Counted from the first letter of the stretch, positions 1 through 10,705 are shown. The stretch is DNA of 64,000 nt from Schistosoma mansoni (GCF_000237925.1 NC_031500.1:17819753-17883752), one strand, 5' to 3'. The notes: generated by a model from the letters alone, not told the origin. Program-made: numbers and translations.

Positions 1-47
1 AGCATTCTCCATCTAACTCTGTCCTGAGCCTATCTATACCTGATACT
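1..47 (-). mobile_element. 3' end fragment of an SR2-like RTE retrotransposon
   Basis: Read on the minus strand, this edge sequence encodes the Arg-rich stretch followed by a Gly-Glu-Cys-like codon run that is also seen at the 3' ends near 26.15 kb and 38.1 kb. It is cut by the window start. Assignment rests on similarity to those in-window copies, so it is tentative. Confidence 0.4.
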
Positions 48-689
48 TTCCACTAATCTAAGGTTTATCTTGACAAGTTCATCTCAATATGCTTGTATAG
101 TGCGACAATTTGAACCAAAAAACTGCAATAGGTTTCTGAATCGCGTACACTCCAATTTGTTAGTTAAAGCTTGTGTTGAACTTTACACAACGTGACTTTT
201 GTCATGTTTGAAACCGTTACGAGTTCACTTAGTCTGCGAACGAAACAAAGAATTGTGACCAGAGACCAATAAGCTATCTATTCTGACGCGTTCCAGACCC
301 GCTAACTAGATTGAAAAGTTTAAGTTGGAAGTAGGGAATGTATATTCCGTAAGCAGCCAGAAGCACAAGCATTCGCATCAGGAAGAAATCAAACATATAT
401 ATATACAGCATAAAATTGTCCTTGGGTAGCGTTGCAAAATACCATACTAAAAGATACAACGGACCAATAGCGTTTAACATTTTCCCAAGTGGGAAATCCG
501 ACTTGAACGTGAAAAGAGCGCTTCTGGAGTGAAAACAAAGAAATTCGAAATTTCAAAATAAAATTACAAAAATAAGTCATTTACCGAGTGAGTTCTGGGG
601 ATCTAACATCCCCAATAGAGATGATCACCTTTTTAAAATTACTATGTGTCTCTGTTCTATCACTAATTAAACTTATTACTCCTGATCAT
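48..689. other. No gene recognised
   Basis: AT-rich sequence with only short overlapping ORFs on both strands and no splice-supported exon. I see no known repeat signature here. Confidence 0.4.
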
Positions 690-1265
690 TGCATCTACCT
701 TGACGTGGTGGTCGGGATTGCCGATCATGATGAACCAATAGAGCTATACTGGCTGCAACAATCGTTCCTCAAGGTCCTACCATGCCAGACAGGTCGGTGA
801 AGAGCAGTAAGACTAAAAGCAGCAATCCCAAGGTCCAAAGGCGAAGTCGTACTGCTGACTGTACAGAGGTGTGACGGCAGTAAGGTGTTTCCTTCAGACA
901 ACCAGAATAACAGCGATGCTACCTTCCAACAAGTAGGGGTGAGGTTAGAAAAGGTCGACCCTAAAAACAAACACCTCAAATTATCCTACGGATATCCGTC
1001 TCCGGCGGTAAGGTCTCAACAAGTACAGAGCTAACACGAAAATTGCTCACAAAAAGGTCGTGTATGACCGACCTCAAGCAGTTGTCCCTTTGGCAATGCG
1101 GTGATGCTCTCAGGTCGCTTGGACCAATTCTAACCTAATTTCTTTTTTAGGTACCTCTAGAAGAATCCTTCCACGGTTTTGACAACCGGGAAGTTATAAC
1201 CACTCTCATACCTCTAACAGCACTCACGATCACTGTATTCACAAACAATCTCTCTTTTCAATAGC
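690..1265 (+). mobile_element. 5' region of an RTE-like (ACTG-tailed) retrotransposon
   Basis: This stretch matches, in opposite orientation, the region upstream of the endonuclease ORF at 56112-56470. Shared blocks include the AGGTCCTACCATGCCAGACA segment, the GGCGAAGTCGTACTGCTGA segment and the GATCACTGTATTCAC segment. About 230 bp at roughly 900-1140 is absent from the other copy. No coding frame is kept, so this is a 5' untranslated remnant separated from its ORF. It is probably a fragmentary old insertion. Confidence 0.55.
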
Positions 1266-1570
1266 CTTAAACTTATTACAAATTAAGGTGATTTTATTAT
1301 ATATATTGGTAATTAATTATATGTTATTAATTTTTAATGCAATCAAACTGTGAATATGTAATATGTGGTTCGTAACATCATTCGAAAATTGCGTGAAAAA
1401 GCAAACATTGGAAATGACTATAAAGGATTCAAACTACTTATATGTCCGTCATCAGTAGTACACATCATATAAAAAGATAGGACTTAGAATATGCAGTTAA
1501 TCAACCATAAACAACTTTTGAAATATTCATGATTGCCACTAATATCGATTAATAACTCACTGATGACATT
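1266..1570. other. No gene recognised
   Basis: AT-rich intergenic sequence. Nothing with coding, splice or repeat support is visible. Confidence 0.4.
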
Positions 1571-1845
1571 AGTGAATGGTTGCTCAATTTCGTGGATTGG
1601 TTGAAGTTAGACATTAACACCGTTAGACGTCGGCCGGCTCTGTGGTCTAGAGGTTAAGTGCTCTGGCGCAAGACTGGTAGGTCCTGGGTTCAAATCTCGC
1701 GAGGCGGGATCGTGGATGCGCACTGCTGAGGAGTCCCATAATAGGACAAAACAGCCATCCAGTGCTTCCAGGATTTCACAGATGATCTAGCTTCAATTGA
1801 CTCGTGATCTCAACTCTATGAAGTGATTAATAAATGGCTAAAACC
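1571..1845 (+). mobile_element. tRNA-like hammerhead SINE (SINE-2 family), near full length
   Basis: The unit starts with a 5' lead (GGTTGCTCAATTTCGTGG) and contains a box A-like GTGGTCTAGAGGTTAAG, a box B-like GGGTTCAAATCTC, a degenerate hammerhead, and the family tail ending TTGACTCGTGATCTCAACT. At least ten relatives lie elsewhere in the window on both strands. The internal Pol III boxes and non-coding nature fit a tRNA-derived SINE of the schistosome Sm-alpha type. Sm-alpha carrying hammerheads is established knowledge; membership of this subfamily is inferred. Confidence 0.75.
1720..1765 (+). ncRNA. Degenerate hammerhead ribozyme core
   Basis: Stem I strands GCACTG and CAGTGC are perfectly complementary and CTGAGGA is intact, with GTCC/GGAC stem II. 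The universal GAAA box reads AAAA after stem II and the cleavage triplet is ATC rather than GTC. The changed G12 position should abolish or greatly weaken cleavage. Confidence 0.65.
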
Positions 1846-2399
1846 CAGGCTTCTGAAGTTTTCTAAAGCAATCGTTATGTATAAAATTTCCTTTAAACCT
1901 CTTGAAGTCATTACTTAATTAAATTATCATTCAAAGTGTCATATATTGAGACATTAATTGATTGCATATGTGAAACTCATCAGTCAGAACTATAATTACA
2001 ATTCTTTTACTTCGCGTCTGATGTTCTCATTATAGACTAGCATCATTAGCCTTGACTAATAATATGCTCTGTGTGACATAACTCTATTAGTAAAACCATA
2101 TATGCTCATTTATTTATCCCTAGCCTTGAGTTAGGAAGAAGAGTATATCACCAAACCTCTATTAATCTTATTATTATATTTCAATCATTCAAACACTCAT
2201 TAACTTATAAACGCAAATTACTAAACTGCACAGTATACACCATCATACCATGAACTACAGAGAGCAAAGTAAATGGTAAATAGGTACCAATGCCAAAGTT
2301 GGACTTGATAACTTCAAATAATTTAAGGAGAATATAAAAATCCAATGATATAATTATCATCACAGTTGAATTCACGGGTCGACCTAAACTAGACCATCA
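1846..2399. other. No gene recognised
   Basis: AT-rich intergenic sequence without coding or splice evidence. Confidence 0.4.
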
Positions 2400-2560
2400 T
2401 TCAAAACCTAAAAGCAGTAGAGGGACGCCTTATCCTATTATGAGACTCGTCATCAGTGTGCATCCACGATCCTGCACCGAAGGGACTGGAACTCAGGACC
2501 TTCGGTGTAGCGTGTGAACGCTTAAGCTCTGGACCACTGAACCAGCACCCAACAGTCGAA
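2400..2560 (-). mobile_element. Degenerate SINE-2 copy
   Basis: On the minus strand the order is: a box A-like GTGGTCCAGAGCTTAAG, a box B-like segment, GGATCGTGGATGC, then a damaged hammerhead region with ATAATAGGAT. It is strongly diverged from the better copies, so it is old. Confidence 0.5.
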
Positions 2561-4259
2561 ATGTCTAACTTCAATGGATCTATGATCATGCTTAACCCTT
2601 CATGCCACCTAGCATTACATCGGTCAGCATTGAAGGACCAGATAAGTATAACACTGATGACTACCCAGTAGTCAAATCACAGTAAATATTTCAGTCCTGT
2701 TAGAGGTCAACCATTCCTCGACTGGCTCAGCATTAGTATTCCAGACTGTAAAGCTGGATGATACGGTATCGAATCTACTGAGAAACTTCTGTACTCTTAA
2801 GATTACTGATGAATTTTACTAACGGTTGTCATTTATCAAAGATCCTAAATCCAGGGTTTCCAGTCGACCACCTCCAATCATCTGGCAGTTTTATTCTCGA
2901 ATAAATATTGTTTATAAATCCTACAATATTACGAATCCTATTCATAGTTCAAGGCATAAACTCTCCTATGATTACCAGGTTGAGGTCTATTCCTTAATCA
3001 TCTGCTTATCACTAGTCTTTGGTTTTGCAATTCCCGCCTTTCCGCTTAGGTCGTGTACATTGTGTTTAGAATTATTATAAGCGGTTAGGAAATCAAATCG
3101 AGGATTCATACCTCAAGACTTATCAGGTACATATAGAGGATATAACTACAAAGATTAGAATATATATATATATGATGGTTTTGCCATTAATTTCTTCCAT
3201 CTAGAACTGATCATCTGAGAGAACATTCTAAGGTCATTAATAAATCAAGATTAAATGCTTTATGTCTGGAGTTTCGTCCGTCATATCGAGCCATGAATTA
3301 CGGAACTTCTTTATTAGAATAGATGATGTCAAACACCTGTTGTTGATACATTCAAAACAAGACTATATCTTCATAATACTGTAAATTAAAAGAATTAACA
3401 TAGGTTACTTGACCTCTTACCTTTCCGTCAAAAAAACTGAAGATTAAAACAACCAAGTGATATATCTATACTACTGCAAACCAAGACAATAGGTAACGGG
3501 AATGTGTATTTATCGTGAGAAGTTACATAATATTTACATATTACATATGCATAACCTTCAATTTTCTGATTGCATCCTTCAGTATGTTTTGCAATCTGAA
3601 CAGTCTTCTCGTCTAGTCTCCAAGTATTATGCTAACACCACATCTCCAACTTAATGAAACTCTTCATTCCGTCTAACAATTATAACAACTTTGACATCAC
3701 ATTCTCCTATAAATCACTTATAAATAATCTTATGATTGGCATCCGGGAGACAAAACCCGACTCACACGTCCTCATCGTGCCTCCTGGATTATGGGACTGT
3801 TTCCATGTACTAACGTTAGCGGTAACACGGGTGGTAGAGATCGGCCTAATCAACCACTCTACTTATACCCACAAATGATTACGAAAGCTACAAAGAATCA
3901 TTCCATATTTATTGTTAGTTCAAAAAGAATGAAAGAATGAGTCTGCCCCAAAAATAAAAGAAAGAAAGATTGATGTGATGATTCCGCGTAAGCAATGCAA
4001 AAACAGCTATTGAACCCCAGTAGTTAGGCCGTGTTTTGATGTAGTATTCGATGATTGGTATCCACTATACTATTTCAAGAATGTTTAATTTTATACAATT
4101 TATGCCATGAGAAAACCAAATAAATAACATCGAACTTGATAGACTGAACGATGATGAAAGTCGAGTTCCTTCGGAAGTCACAAGGCTGATGCCCCTTCTG
4201 ACAACCAAAGCAACCATTAATTTAGGTACATGAAATGTTCGTACAATGTGGGAGACCAG
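2561..4259. other. Gene-poor stretch with faint repeat traces
   Basis: Short ORFs only. At about 2715-2790 there is a trace of the same tRNA-like sequence that is better preserved at 8966-9035 (GGCTCAG near the start, ATGATACGG later). I find no supported gene. Confidence 0.35.
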
Positions 4260-4772
4260 TATTTATTTTAATTATTTAAACACATAAATATTGATACAAA
4301 ATGGCAAGAGATATATATGCGCCACACTAATCTCATTCGATTTGTGTGACGGCTGTGATACTGCTTAGGTGCCCAAACGAAACAGATGGTTTACTTAGGG
4401 AGCCTTTGATCTGAAGGTCTGATCCACAAGGTAGTGGAACATCGTGAGGAGATGTAGTCCCATGGTAGCCGATGACCAACGATTGATTCATACACCATTT
4501 GTTCGCTCAGGAAACTGGAGCCAGCCCATGTGCACCATTGGTTTGTAAGCAGGATTTTTCAAATCCCCTAGGTGGACGCGTCGTGTCCACTGACCCGGTT
4601 AGAGTGCCGGACACTCACTTTTCGTCCTCTCAATTTCGTAAACAACAGTAATGCCACGAGAAGGCAGTGAGTAGGACTTCCCTGTCAGAGACCGTATACG
4701 CGTGGCCCTGTGATAGCATTTCGAGAGGGAGAGTGGACTCTCCTCACTCTCAGCCGTACTAGGGCATACGGG
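4260..4772 (-). mobile_element. ~510-bp dispersed repeat (R510), full length
   Basis: In sense (minus) orientation it begins near GCCCTAGTACGG, ends ATATTTATGTGTTTAAAT and finishes in an A/T-rich (TAAA)-like tail. Copies with the same two ends occur at 14.93, 24.98 and 51.25 kb, and truncated copies elsewhere. Fixed ends with a TAAA tail suggest a retroposed non-autonomous element. I see no conserved ORF, and I do not recognise its parent. Confidence 0.65.
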
Positions 4773-5335
4773 GTCGTGAGAGACCAGGAGAGTCAACCAA
4801 GTTGCTGCCTAAATGAAAAAAACAACATGAAACTTAATAGATTGAACGATTATTATACGAATTAGCAATTAAAACAGATCAATGAATTCAATAATTTTTT
4901 TTAATTTTGTCATGGCAACCAATTGATGACTAGAAAATCATTACAGAATCCTTCAACCCATTTCATTTTGTTGCTTGAATTGAAATTCTGTCAAAGTAAA
5001 TTAAAAAAACTTTCATTCACTTTAAAATCGATCATGCTGCCGCCAAAAAAACCCAACTAATTTAAATCACACATTTCATTAAAACACAAAAACTGACATT
5101 GATATTTTTTGTAATTGATCATTCCACTTCTCATTTGATTGGATCATTTAGCACAATTATTGTGCTGACATAATCACATTGAATTGATTGAGTACATTAG
5201 TTTATTTCTTTTTTGTTTTTCAGTCATTTGCTGATTTTTCTGTTGTGGTTGTTGTTGTTGAAAAGAGACACCATTATTAAGTAAGTTGTTACAATTAATT
5301 AATCTAATGTTAAGATGTAATATGTTAATCTAATC
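4773..5335. other. Upstream region of the dehydrogenase gene, no gene seen
   Basis: AT-rich sequence with homopolymer runs. No coding evidence. Confidence 0.4.
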
Positions 5336-5619
5336 ATCATCATCCAAATCATCATCATCANNNNNNNNNNNNNNNNNNNNNNNNNNNNNNNNNNNNNNNN
5401 NNNNNNNNNNNNNNNNNNNNNNNNNNNNNNNNNNNNNNNNNNNNNNNNNNNNNNNNNNNNNNNNNNNNNNNNNNNNNNNNNNNNNNNNNNNNNNNNNNNN
5501 NNNNNNNNNNNNNNNNNNNNNNNNNNNNNNNNNNNNNNNNNNNNNNNNNNNNNNNNNNNNTCACCATCATCATCATCATCCAAATCATCATCCAAATCAT
5601 CATTATCATCCAAATCATC

Positions 5620-5651
<32 letters not shown>

Positions 5652-5694
5652 CATCCAAATCATCATCATCATCCAAATCATCATCATCATCATC
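5336..5694. repeat. (ATC)n trinucleotide microsatellite containing a 200-N gap
   Basis: Long runs of CATCAT with interspersed CCAAAT occupy both sides of an N block at 5361-5560. The assembly probably broke on the repeat, so its true length is unknown. The poly-Asp and poly-Met frames it produces on the minus strand are artefacts. Confidence 0.9.
5361..5560. other. Assembly gap (200 N)
   Basis: Exactly 200 N, as in the other four gaps, which indicates a placeholder length and not an estimate. Confidence 0.99.
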
Positions 5695-5735
5695 AAGTTA
5701 ACATCTCAGAATTATCATTTGTTTACATTTCTCTT

Positions 5736-5743
5736 TGTAGATG
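5736..5743 (+). promoter_or_regulatory. Splice or SL trans-splice acceptor abutting the start codon
   Basis: A pyrimidine-rich run ends in TTTGTAG directly against the ATG of the dehydrogenase. This is either a 5'-UTR intron acceptor or a spliced-leader acceptor. Schistosomes trans-splice a leader onto a subset of mRNAs and the leader ends in AUG, so the position is notable, but which case applies cannot be seen from sequence. Confidence 0.5.
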
Positions 5744-7906
5744 GATTGGATCTATCTGATTCGTGTCATATTTTATTTATTTCTCATTAAAAAACTCATC
5801 GACCTACTATGCATCATATTCAATTATACAATAGGAAGGAAGTTATTCTCAAAAAGGAAATTATTAAAAGAAGCTGGTGAATGGGCAATTGTTACTGGTG
5901 CAACTGATGGAATTGGTAAAGTCTATGCCGAAGAATTAGCTAGTGACGGTTTGAAAATTATGTTAATTAGTAGAAATGAAGAGAAACTTTTAAAAGTTGC
6001 TAATGAAATTGAACGTAATTATCATGTGGAGACAAGAATAGTGACAGCGGATTTTACTAATGTAAGTCTATATATATAAATAAACAGTTAATATTCTAGT
6101 TCATTGTAAGGTTGTTATGGTAGTCATTATTCAAACACCATACGATTGTTTATCTTAAAGATGAAATCATGAGTCAATTGAAGCCAGACCACCAGGGGAA
6201 ACCTGGAAGCACTGGATGGTCGTTTCGTCTTATTGTGGGACTCCTCAGCAGTGCGCATCCACGATCCCGCCTTGCGAGATTTGAACCCAGGACCTACCAG
6301 TCTCGCGCCAGAGCACTTAACCTCTAGACCACAGAGCCGGCCGACGTCTAACGGTGTTAATGTCTAAGCTCAACCAATCCACGAAATTGCACGACCAACT
6401 TCCATTGTACTGTCTCTACCTGACATGGATTAGCTCCACTTGTCACGACTTCTCACTAGAACTCCAGAAATTACCTCATGGAGCCAGTCACTAGTGAGCA
6501 TATGATCATTATCATAAGGGGGTTTTGTTTTGAAATCCATATTTATATCGATGACTGTTCAATTGTACTAAGAGCCATTTATGCCTGTTTATTTATAGAA
6601 AATCTAAACGACTATGTTCTAGTTTCCGTAGATCGTGTTATTATTCTTAGCTTTATTTAAGGTTATATCTTTTGGTACAATATAGAATTTTCAGCTCAAA
6701 GTATTTCAAGAAGTCCCCCTTTTCTTATTTCTTGATCAGTCCTGAGAATAATTATTGAGCGATCACCAATTAGATGTAAGCGGTCCAGTCAATCAACATC
6801 TAAATAATGTACATTCTTTTCGTCCTATTGTGTGACTCCTCAGCACTGCGCATCCACAATCCCGCCAGGCCTGTTGGGATTTTCCAACTTCCTAGATAGA
6901 TCCTCTATATCCACTAACCCGATTAAAGCGCCAGAAATTCGATTTTCATCCTTGCAATTCCGTAAACAACAATAATGCCGTGAGAAAGCAGTGAGTATAT
7001 AGAAGTGGGTAGTTTGTTAAATAGTCCTGTAAACTAAAATAAAACAACATATGCTTACTAGTGACTGGCTTCAAGAAGTATTTCCTGGAATTCTAGTGAG
7101 AAGCAGTGACCAATGAAGTTGAACTAGATGAATGGTTGCTGAATTTCGTGGATCGGTTGAAGTCATTACATTAACACCGCTGGATGCCAGCTCTATTCTC
7201 AATGATTGTCTACCTAAGTCAATGTGTAAATATAAGCTAATTTCAAACCAAAAAAACAGCAAACGTTTTCATAAATATCTCACATTTTTTTCTCTTTCCT
7301 CAGATTGATGTCTATTCAAGAATACAAGAAGCTATAGATCAGTTATCATCTATTGCTTGTTTAGTCAATAATGTTGGTATGGGTGTACCTAAATTAGATT
7401 ATTATGCTACCACAGATTACATAACCATCGATTTTATCAAAAATATCATTTTCTGTAATAATCTACCCATTGCTATAATGACACATTTAGTATTACCAAA
7501 GATGTTGAGACAACATACCACTGGAATGGCTATTATCAATATTGGATCACATTCAGGTTATAGAGCATTCCCATTTTTATCATTATATTCAGCAACTAAA
7601 GCATTTGTAAATCAATTATCACGATCCATATCATATGAACATTCAGGGAATCGTATCCATATACAAACAGTATGTCCAATGTTTGTATCTACAGCAATGA
7701 ATGGTTATTGTAAAATGTCATTATTTGTACCAAATGCTAAAGAATATGGTAAAAATGCATTAGAGATGTTAGGTGTTGAAGAAGAAACATTTGGTTATTT
7801 TGGTCATGCATTGAAAGCATATCTGACTAGTTTTTTACCAAATCTAATATGGAAACAATATATGTTATTTATGAAATCATGGTTTGATAAACATAAAAGA
7901 CAATAA
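5741..7906 (+). CDS. HSD17B12: 17-beta-hydroxysteroid dehydrogenase 12 / very-long-chain 3-oxoacyl-CoA reductase type, two exons
   Basis: Exons 5741-6061 and 7304-7906 join in phase 0 across a GTAAGT...TTTCCTCAG intron of 1,242 bp and encode 307 aa, close to the usual ~312. Classical short-chain dehydrogenase features are all present: cofactor motif TGATDGIG at residues 52-59, NNVG at 129-132, and catalytic Ser189, Tyr202 and Lys206 (YSATK). Residues 3-27 form a hydrophobic N-terminal segment and the C-terminus ends KHKRQ, a KxKxx-type ER retrieval signal, so the protein should sit in the ER membrane. This family reduces 3-ketoacyl-CoA in fatty acid elongation and, in some members, estrone. 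The family is clear; the exact paralogue (type 12 versus type 3 or HSDL1) is inferred from length and signals. The intron holds SINE-2 copies in both orientations. A candidate poly(A) signal AATAAA lies at 7997-8002. Confidence 0.92.
6170..6470 (-). mobile_element. SINE-2 copy antisense in the dehydrogenase intron
   Basis: This is a near full-length unit on the minus strand. It has box A-like GTGGTCTAGAGGTTAAG, box B-like GGGTTCAAATCTC, a hammerhead at 6210-6254, and the family tail. Its 5' lead extends to about 6395; sequence up to about 6470 is also shared (in the other orientation) with 7075-7130, so the full repeat may be longer than the tRNA-like core. Confidence 0.75.
6210..6254 (-). 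ncRNA. Hammerhead ribozyme, core mostly conserved
   Basis: The minus strand gives GCACTG, CTGAGGA, a stem II with one C-A mismatch (GTCC against AGAC), GAAA, a short stem III, ATC at the cleavage position and CAGTGC. Conserved core boxes are present, but stem II is weakened. It lies in the intron antisense to the gene, so it would not act on the gene's own pre-mRNA. Confidence 0.6.
6818..6890 (-). mobile_element. Truncated SINE-2 fragment with partial hammerhead
   Basis: On the minus strand it reads GGATTGTGGATGCGCAG, then CTGAGGA and GGACGAAA, and stops before stem III. It is a fragment without tRNA-like head or tail. Confidence 0.55.
7075..7192 (+). mobile_element. 5' fragment of a SINE-2 repeat
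   Basis: It contains the lead GGTTGCTGAATTTCGTGG and CATTAACACCGCTGGATG found upstream of the tRNA-like box A in full copies, and stops right after GCCAGCTC. It sits in the dehydrogenase intron, about 110 bp before the second exon. Confidence 0.55.
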
Positions 7907-8169
7907 TAAAAAAAAATATTTAGTAACCATGGTGATTAATTTTTTTGTTTTTAATCTTTATTGGTTTTTAAAAAAAAAATTTTTTTTCATTTAATCAATA
8001 AAATTTTCTTCATTGACCTTTTTTTTAAAAAAATTTTAATTGATCAATATTGATTTTTTTTAATAGAATAATTTTGTAAACTCATCTAATTGATCAATAT
8101 TGATATGTTTATGATTTATTAAAAGGTCAAAGAAGAGTTTGTGGGTATGATAGTCATGGAGTGGTTGAA

Positions 8170-8385
8170 TTTATGATTCATTATGAAATACGTGGAAGTA
8201 CTGGATAGCGGTTTCGTTTCAGTATGGGACTCTCCGGTAGGGCGTATCCACGATCCCACCCAAGGGGTTCGGACGCATTATCTTTCGCTCTCACATGTAA
8301 GAACTTGACCTCTAGACCATCGAGTTCGTCGGCATTCAAAGATGTTAATGGCTAACTTCAACCAATCCAATAAATTGAGCCACTA
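8170..8385 (-). mobile_element. Degenerate SINE-2 copy
   Basis: The order of family blocks is kept on the minus strand (lead, box A-like CTAGAGGTCAAGTTC, GGGATCGTGGATACGC, damaged hammerhead), but each block carries many substitutions and the ribozyme core is lost. Confidence 0.5.
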
Positions 8386-8548
8386 ATCGACTGAGAATTA
8401 TATAAAAGAGTTTTTTTCGATGTACTATAACATTAAGTACAAACATTGTCCAGTATTGGGGTCTAGGAAACTGTATCTTTCTTATTTAGATCTTGTGAGC
8501 TAGATTCTAATGTTGATATTCACTATGGGACTGGAATCCAATATTTAC

Positions 8549-8963
8549 TTATTTATTTAAACACATAAATATTGGTACAAAGAGGCACCACAAATCTCAT
8601 TTGATTTGTGTGAGGGCTGTGATACTGCCCGGGTGCTCAAACCGAAACAGGTGGTTTTCTTAAGGGAGGCACACCCGGAGCCATTAACCTTAAGGTCTGA
8701 TCTACAAGGTAGTGGAGCATCGTGAGGAGATACAGTCCCATGGACCCACGATTGGTTCATACGCCATTTGTTCTTTCAGGATACTGGAGCCAGCCCATGT
8801 GCACCATTGGTTTGAAATCAGGGTTTTCCAACTCTCCTAGGTGAACTCGCCGTGTCCACCAACCCGGTTAAAGCGCCAGATATTTAATTTCCGTCCTCTC
8901 AAATTCGTAAGGAACACACGAGCCACGAGAAGGCAGTGAGTATGAATTCCCTGGGAGAGACAG
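8549..8963 (-). mobile_element. R510 repeat, 5'-truncated
   Basis: It matches the R510 consensus from its TAAA-type tail (TTATTTATTTAAACACATAA on plus) through the GGCAGTGAGTA block. The 5' part is replaced by the tRNA-like sequence at 8966-9035. Confidence 0.65.
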
Positions 8964-8965
8964 CG

Positions 8966-9058
8966 TGGATAGCTCAGTGGTAATGTCTCTGACTGTGGAG
9001 CTGGGTGATACGGATTCGAGTCCGAATCCAGTATGTTTTCCTCAAAACAGTAGATCAC
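8966..9058 (+). repeat. tRNA-like sequence with Pol III boxes A and B
   Basis: TAGCTCAGTGGTA is an exact box A-like element and GATTCGAGTCC a good box B, 50-55 bp apart. The T stem pairs poorly and no convincing cloverleaf or acceptor stem forms, so I call it a tRNA-derived repeat head and not a tRNA gene. A decayed relative lies near 2715-2790. Confidence 0.5.
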
Positions 9059-9263
9059 TATCTAATGAGTGCTATTGAGTCCGGTTAACCACTATCTTAG
9101 GCAACAGAAATGAATTTAATTGATAGGCGTTGATGTTTCTCGTTGTTATTATTGCTAAGAACTCCAACCAAAATAGACCATTTGTTATCACTAACAACAA
9201 CAAAGGGGAAGATATATACAATTATAAGTTAGGCACAATGAAACAATTGTAATTTCATAGTTG

Positions 9264-9392
9264 AAAGAGTGAGTCAATTGAAGCTAGACCGTCATGGAAA
9301 ACCTGGAAGCACTGCTTGACGGCCGTTTCCTCCTATTATGGGACTCCTTAGCAGTGCGCATCCATGATCCCGCACTCGCGAGATTTGCTTTG
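9264..9392 (-). mobile_element. SINE-2 fragment with broken hammerhead
   Basis: The minus strand carries the family tail and a hammerhead-like region in which CTGAGGA has become CTAAGGA and the stem II closing base is changed (GGAG), so the core is inactive. The tRNA-like head is cut off just upstream, near 9392. Confidence 0.6.
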
Positions 9393-9743
9393 TTTTTTGG
9401 GGGGAGGGGGATGGAGTCCACACAAACTACAAATACTTTCAAAAAAATTCTATATAATTGATTGAAGTGATTGAAGGTTTTGCACACCGTACATTCAGTT
9501 GTTGGTTACGAATATAATTAAACTACAAAAGCGAATTCTATCAAATAACTTGAATCTATTTAGTTATTTTCATTTGACTACTTCAGTACAACTTTAGTAA
9601 CTAAAAGGTTAATGGATGATTTCCAATAGTTCCCTCATGAAGTGAAAATCATTCAAATGAACAACGAAAAAATTCCTTTCTCACTACTTCTGTTATTGAC
9701 ATAGACAATGTATGCTATTAGACTTTAATACTTTGATCTTACT

Positions 9744-9986
9744 ATGAATCGTTTAACAAAAGACTTAAATATTGTAGATTCGATAGATCAAGTGTATGCA
9801 TTATTGAGAAGTCTCATACAACTTTATCATCTTCATTGGTTTTCATTAAGTTGTCTAGCGGAATTTAGTCTACAATTAGAAGTCATAGTGATTACTATAT
9901 CGTTCAAAGTTTTTTATGATATACATCAGCGTTTTAGCTCCTCGATCATCAAAACTCATGGTGATTCATCTATTCTTATTATCGAG
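9744..9986 (+). CDS. Possible coding exon, unrecognised protein (81 codons)
   Basis: An ATG-initiated frame of exactly 81 codons ends at a good donor, GAG followed by GTAAAT at 9987, in phase 0. A possible acceptor (ATGCTATTAG) lies about 40 bp upstream. The peptide is leucine-, serine- and isoleucine-rich, with host-like AT-rich codons, and is not similar to the retroelements here. It cannot join in frame to the exon at 14310 through the acceptor at 14271. I do not recognise it, and it could be chance. Confidence 0.25.
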
Positions 9987-10192
9987 GTAAATTCCATCGA
10001 TTTCTATTCTTCTTAACACTTTTAGGCACTTGTTTAAACATCATATAGTGTTATACTTTGTGTAGTAATAATACTAATGACACCTTCTAGTACGAATTAC
10101 CGATAATGAACTAGATAAAAATCATCATTGGTAATTATGTCGGGAGTTTTAATCAGGTAGTACTGTATTTCTAATATGATTATGATTAAAAG

Positions 10193-10705
10193 TGTTATAT
10201 ACCGTGGAGATTTATGAATAGTAACTTTGAGAACTATTTATGAACCAGTGTGATATGTATATTTCCTATTGTATAATGGCTAAGTAACTAAACTATTCAT
10301 ATTCATGTCTCTCTTATCATAAGCTTTATTTTGACCTATAGACTATTGTCATACGGTATACCATTCTTGAGTTATCCCCAGTCTTTTAATTACTGTTCCC
10401 CTTATTCATAGCCACATTCGGCTGAATCTTGTACAAATGTTATTTTCTATTTTATGGTACGATCTGGTCTGTTTGTTCGGTATATAAACCCAGTAGGTTT
10501 GAAATAAATGATTCATATTGCAGAGGCTGTTATTGGTGTTCTGGACTTAACTGGTTCAGCTAGGCAGAAAGTATGGTCGATGAGTACTCTAAACTGCTAG
10601 TACGCCTTTGTGTATCATTACTTTGATCGATAGTTCACTCCTCTCTGATTTGGCGGAAATCATCACGTCATATATAAACTGGGCACTGACGCACATGATA
10701 TAACA
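10193..10705. repeat. Solo LTR with AAAAG target-site duplication
   Basis: The element begins TGTTATA and ends TATAACA, a 7-bp inverted terminus with TG/CA ends, and is flanked on both sides by AAAAG (10188-10192 and 10706-10710). The 513-bp interior matches the LTR at 12423-12801 over most of its length. No internal retroelement domain remains, so it is a solo LTR of an LTR retrotransposon, formed by recombination between LTRs. Confidence 0.8.

Noticed and set aside
588-979. Two overlapping ORFs on opposite strands
   Set aside because: They cover the non-coding 5' region shared with the RTE element at 56.1-56.5 kb.
5299-5696. Poly-Asp and poly-Met ORFs on the minus strand
   Set aside because: Pure translation of an (ATC)n microsatellite plus N bases; no gene context.
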